From positions 1 through 9,379 of the forward strand of contig CAYYTE010000046.1 in assembly GCA_964474685.1 (NCBI GenBank): a DNA stretch of 9,379 nt. The letters are read 5' to 3'. The notes beneath the pieces were generated by a model. The model was not told the origin of the DNA and ran no database searches. It worked only from the letters and a program-made list of their open reading frames with translations. This document shows, piece by piece, positions 7,224-9,379 of this stretch (position 1 is the first letter of the stretch; each line of letters opens with the position of its first letter). The DNA is from UBA1737 sp964474685 (GTDB taxonomy: Bacteria > Bacillota_I > Bacilli_A > ML615J-28 > CAG-313). The translations under genes were made by a program, and so were the position numbers.

Positions 7224-7309
7224 ATTTTATATATGAATATTATTACAAATATCAAAATTTAGGAGTTTTCATATTGTATTTTAAACAAATCCACTTTTCT
7301 TTTAAAAGT

Positions 7310-7846
7310 TTAATTTAAGGTCTCTCTATCAAAATCTCTAAAATCATAAGCAATCTCTACTTGATTGTAACGATCAAAATAAGTAGGAACCTCTCCTGTT
7401 TTAATTGTAAGTTTCACAACATTCATTAAATCAATTATATTTGCATTTTCAACAATTCCTTTTCACGCCCCATCCGTACATATTGGATAGGTTACTTTTT
7501 CACTGGATGTAAAAGGAGTTACTTACACAACTTCAATAAGAAAATTCCAACCAGTTATGAAATCATATCGCATAACCATCGTATCCCCCTCAGAAAGATT
7601 CCGATCACTTAGTTTGACAGTATTGGGGTCAGTAACAGTATCATCTGGAAAGTCATCTTTTCCAAGAGTTTCATAACTAGTATCTTTAAAGATAATTTCA
7701 TAATAATGAGCACACCTGGTATCCATAGCAACAAGAATTGCATACCCAAGAGTAGATAATTTCATTGATGATATGAGTTCAATATCCCTCCAAATGTAAT
7801 CCTATACTTCTTCTAAAATAACCCGAAATTTATAAACATATTTCAT
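7310..7846 (-). pseudogene. Plasmid pRiA4b ORF-3-like protein gene with three in-frame stops
   Basis: The frame runs from the ATG at 7846 to TAA at 7312-7310 (178 sense or former-sense codons) without any frameshift but with three internal stops: TAG at 7804-7802 after MKYVYKFRVILEEV, TAA at 7525-7523 after NFLIEVV, and TGA at 7465-7463 after YPICTDGA. The restored product shows family marks in order: a YKFRV start, IWRDIE, MKLSTLGYAIL, a DP-x-x-VKLSD loop, MRYDF-x-x-GW, and a late YDFRDFD segment. The function of pRiA4b ORF-3 proteins is unknown. The start has GTGAGGTG (7852-7859) 5 nt upstream and overlaps the DUF6933-like stop as ATGA, so the pair was translationally coupled. The longest surviving open piece is 7523-7765 (80 residues), unlikely to fold alone. 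Conservation of the frame suggests recent inactivation. Confidence 0.82.
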
Positions 7847-8475
7847 TTTTTCACCTCACATAAATTATTTTCATCTTCTTTAACTATCATTTTCTTCTTT
7901 TTACCAAATCTTTTTATGATTTCTTTTCGAAATAACTTCCCACTACAATATTCTTCTTTTACTCCATTTACAACACGATTGAATTTATACTTAAAATTTA
8001 ATTCTTTATTAAGTATAATCGAATGTAAAATATTATCTTTTACGTAATTTATAAAATTATCCCCATTATTTAAAAAATCCTTATAAACAAAACTAAGTGA
8101 ATGAATGATACTTTTTTTATATAAACGGTCAAACACAACACACATACTCTCTTTATACATATTATGTAATGCTCTTAACATTACATCATCACCCTCATAT
8201 AGTTTTTCTAAATGTTCAATTAAAAAATTCCCAAAATCTTCCATAGCGTCATAAGGTACATACATCAGAAAGAGGGTTAGTTTTGTCGCATAATTAATTA
8301 CTTGAATACTCATTCGGTAATCAAAATAAAATGCGGTTGCACCCCATTCAAGTAATTCATCACCTTTTTCAATAGTTTTAAATTCCTCCGCGATAGCAAC
8401 AAATTCCGGATTTGCTTCAGGAGTAAATAGCAAATCATAATAATCATTCATCTCTTTTGTTATATAAAAAATCAT
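7843..8475 (-). CDS. DUF6933-like protein of unknown function
   Basis: A 210-residue, probably cytoplasmic protein with no signal peptide or membrane helix. Its beginning MIFYITKEMNDYYDL and the central block AFYFDYRMSIQVINYATKLTLFLMYV (48-73) resemble DUF6933 proteins, which begin with a similar strand followed by a W/Y-rich, R-containing hairpin and a FxN-like strand. A helical part follows (DFGNFLIEHLEKLY and VVFDRLYKKSIIHSL), then a basic C-terminus (KEIIKRFGKKKKMIV). The start ATG has AGGG 8 nt upstream. The stop overlaps the start of the pRiA4b-like gene by ATGA, so the two formed an operon. The gene is intact while its partner is dead. The DUF assignment is from memory of the pattern and is moderate; no function can be assigned. 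Confidence 0.6.
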   Translation of the reverse strand: MIFYITKEMNDYYDLLFTPEANPEFVAIAEEFKTIEKGDELLEWGATAFYFDYRMSIQVINYATKLTLFLMYVPYDAMEDFGNFLIEHLEKLYEGDDVMLRALHNMYKESMCVVFDRLYKKSIIHSLSFVYKDFLNNGDNFINYVKDNILHSIILNKELNFKYKFNRVVNGVKEEYCSGKLFRKEIIKRFGKKKKMIVKEDENNLCEVKK

Positions 8476-8520
8476 ACTACTACCCTATCTTTCTATAAAA
8501 TTTTACTTCATTCTATTATT

Positions 8521-8526
8521 ATTATA
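8521..8526 (-). promoter_or_regulatory. Probable -10 box for the DUF6933-like gene
   Basis: A perfect TATAAT on the minus strand puts transcription start near 8514, about 39 nt before the ATG at 8475. The -35 is poor (GTGCAA at a 17-nt spacing), so strength is uncertain or an activator may be needed. Confidence 0.5.
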
Positions 8527-8600
8527 TCAATATATGAAAAAGCTTGCACAAAAACAACAACTATTTCTACAACCTATTTATAAAAAAATTGAAATTAGGA

Positions 8601-8609
8601 TGATATAAT
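8601..8609 (+). promoter_or_regulatory. Possible extended -10 promoter for the Fic gene
   Basis: TGATATAAT matches TGnTATAAT with no good -35 upstream. Transcription would start near 8616, before the ATG at 8666. The same stretch includes AGGA (8598-8601) in front of an ATG at 8610, so it could instead be the start region of a longer reading frame. Confidence 0.4.
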
Positions 8610-8630
8610 ATGAAAAAAAAGGAAAATATA

Positions 8631-8642
8631 GCCATATATGGC
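8631..8642. repeat. Palindrome GCCATATATGGC upstream of Fic
   Basis: A perfect 12-bp palindrome between the extended -10 and the ATG at 8666. Its place just downstream of the likely transcription start would suit a repressor site, but it also falls inside a possible N-terminal extension of the Fic frame, so it may only be coding sequence. Confidence 0.35.
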
Positions 8643-8665
8643 AATAAACGTTCGGGTGAAATTAG

Positions 8666-9379
8666 ATGAATGGAAGCAAGGAAAACCATTATTACTCATT
8701 TCTACCTTCGTCTCTACCACCAAATCCATCCATAGTATTAACAAATGAAATGCAACAATTATTATTACAAGCAGTTTCAAAATTAAGTATACTTAATGAA
8801 CGTAGCAAGTATATTCATAATTTTAAAATATATCTTTATATGTATGTGCGTAAAGAGTCTTTATTATCCTCACAAATTGAAGGGACACAAGCTACACTCG
8901 AAGATATATTAGACCCATCCAATCAAAAAAATAGTAACTTAGATGTGAGGGATGTAATAAACTATATTAAAGCTTTACAATATGCAACAAAAAAATGGTA
9001 GACTTTCCTCTTTGTAGTCGCTTACTTAAAGAAACTCATAAAATACTACTTGAAGGAGTACGGGGTCAATTCAAGAATCCAGGAGATTCCCGACCGTCAC
9101 TAAAATGGATAGGAACTAGTGGAAGTACGATAACTAATGCATCCTTTGTTCCTCCCAATGTTGATGATATGAGAAATTCAATTAATGAACTAGATAAATT
9201 TATAAATGAAGATAACAGTCTTCATCCCTTAATTTGTTGTGCTCTAATTCATTATCAATTTGAAACGATACATCCGTTTCTTGATGGAAACGAAAGAATC
9301 GGAAGAATGCTTATACTCCTTTACTTAATGAACAAGGGAATACTAACAACCCCGGTATTAACTATTTCTTATATTTAAA
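8666..9379 (+). pseudogene. Class II Fic-domain protein, frameshifted and cut by the window edge
   Basis: Fic proteins usually attach AMP to a hydroxyl of a target protein. The first part (from 8666) has FLPSSLPPNPSI and the inhibitory motif SSQIEG (residues 68-73, S-x3-E-G), marking a class II enzyme. It ends at TAG (8999-9001). The second part, in the -1 frame from 8995, has WIGTSGSTITNASFVPP and the Fic motif HPFLDGNERIGR (9271-9306), where the second glycine of GNG is glutamate (GAA at 9292-9294). The two join at an A7 tract (8989-8995). Near 9370, LTISYI then TAA suggests one lost base compared with the usual YxSYYxK. Family members are about 350-380 residues with a C-terminal winged helix; only about 237 are readable here. 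It is probably dead, though slippage could rescue the first break. Confidence 0.82.
8989..8995 (+). other. A7 slippery heptamer at the Fic frame junction
   Basis: In the upstream frame this reads A AAA AAA before TGG TAG. Slipping back one base yields ATG GTA GAC TTT, exactly the downstream Fic frame. One extra A in the run would do the same. It may be a programmed -1 shift, transcriptional slippage, a phase-variable tract, a fixed lesion or a sequencing error. Confidence 0.6.

Noticed and set aside
7310..7846. Stop-codon reassignment or programmed readthrough as an explanation for the in-frame stops
   Set aside because: All three stop types occur here, TAA ends several intact genes in the window, and neighbouring remnants have frameshifts; ordinary decay is simpler.
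8595..8780. 61-residue minus-strand open frame with a hydrophobic start, opposite the Fic gene
   Set aside because: It lies across the Fic promoter and N-terminal coding region; the hydrophobic look comes from antisense reading of an AT-rich stretch, and no ribosome site is evident.

Overview
The window looks like a stretch of chromosome from a low-GC, AT-rich Gram-positive bacterium (Bacillota, probably a Clostridia or Erysipelotrichia member). The evidence is the strong GGAGG/GTGAGG Shine-Dalgarno sequences, the sigma-A-type TTGACA/TATAAT promoters, the very AT-rich spacers, and the mix of families (RlmD, small PadR with DUF1700 and DUF4097, DUF4143 ATPase, pRiA4b ORF-3-like). Genus cannot be read from the sequence. 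Nothing here is plasmid- or phage-specific, and I see no rRNA, tRNA, CRISPR array or intact insertion sequence.

Layout. (1) 20-2641, minus strand: a two-gene operon. A near-consensus promoter drives a PlsC-like acyltransferase carrying a zinc ribbon, and the overlapping rlmD, a 23S rRNA m5U methyltransferase. (2) 2642-4342: an AT-rich spacer with a perfect 28-bp palindrome, followed by a heavily decayed plus-strand AAA/DUF4143 ATPase pseudogene. (3) 4343-7156, minus strand: a compact cassette of a PadR regulator, a DUF1700 (HAAS) membrane protein broken by an early stop codon, a DUF4097 membrane-anchored beta-repeat protein and a TMEM164/YwaF-like seven-helix membrane protein. It has a clear promoter with overlapping dyads and a rho-independent terminator. 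(4) 7198-8526, minus strand: a DUF6933-like gene coupled by an ATGA overlap to a pRiA4b ORF-3-like gene that carries three in-frame stops, then a hairpin. (5) 8604-9379, plus strand: a class II Fic gene, interrupted at an A7 tract, with an altered catalytic motif and a damaged 3' end at the window edge.

How it works together. The housekeeping operon is intact. The PadR cassette reads like an autoregulated envelope-sensing unit: PadR controls a membrane adaptor (DUF1700), a surface beta-solenoid (DUF4097) and a polytopic membrane protein. Here the second gene has lost its normal N-terminus. Four of the ten genes (DUF4143 ATPase, DUF1700, pRiA4b-like and Fic) carry stops or frameshifts, so the accessory part is largely a zone of gene decay. 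The points most worth following are the PadR cassette with its candidate operators, the DUF6933/pRiA4b pair, the slippery heptamer in Fic that exactly restores frame, and the 28-bp palindrome in front of the dead ATPase.
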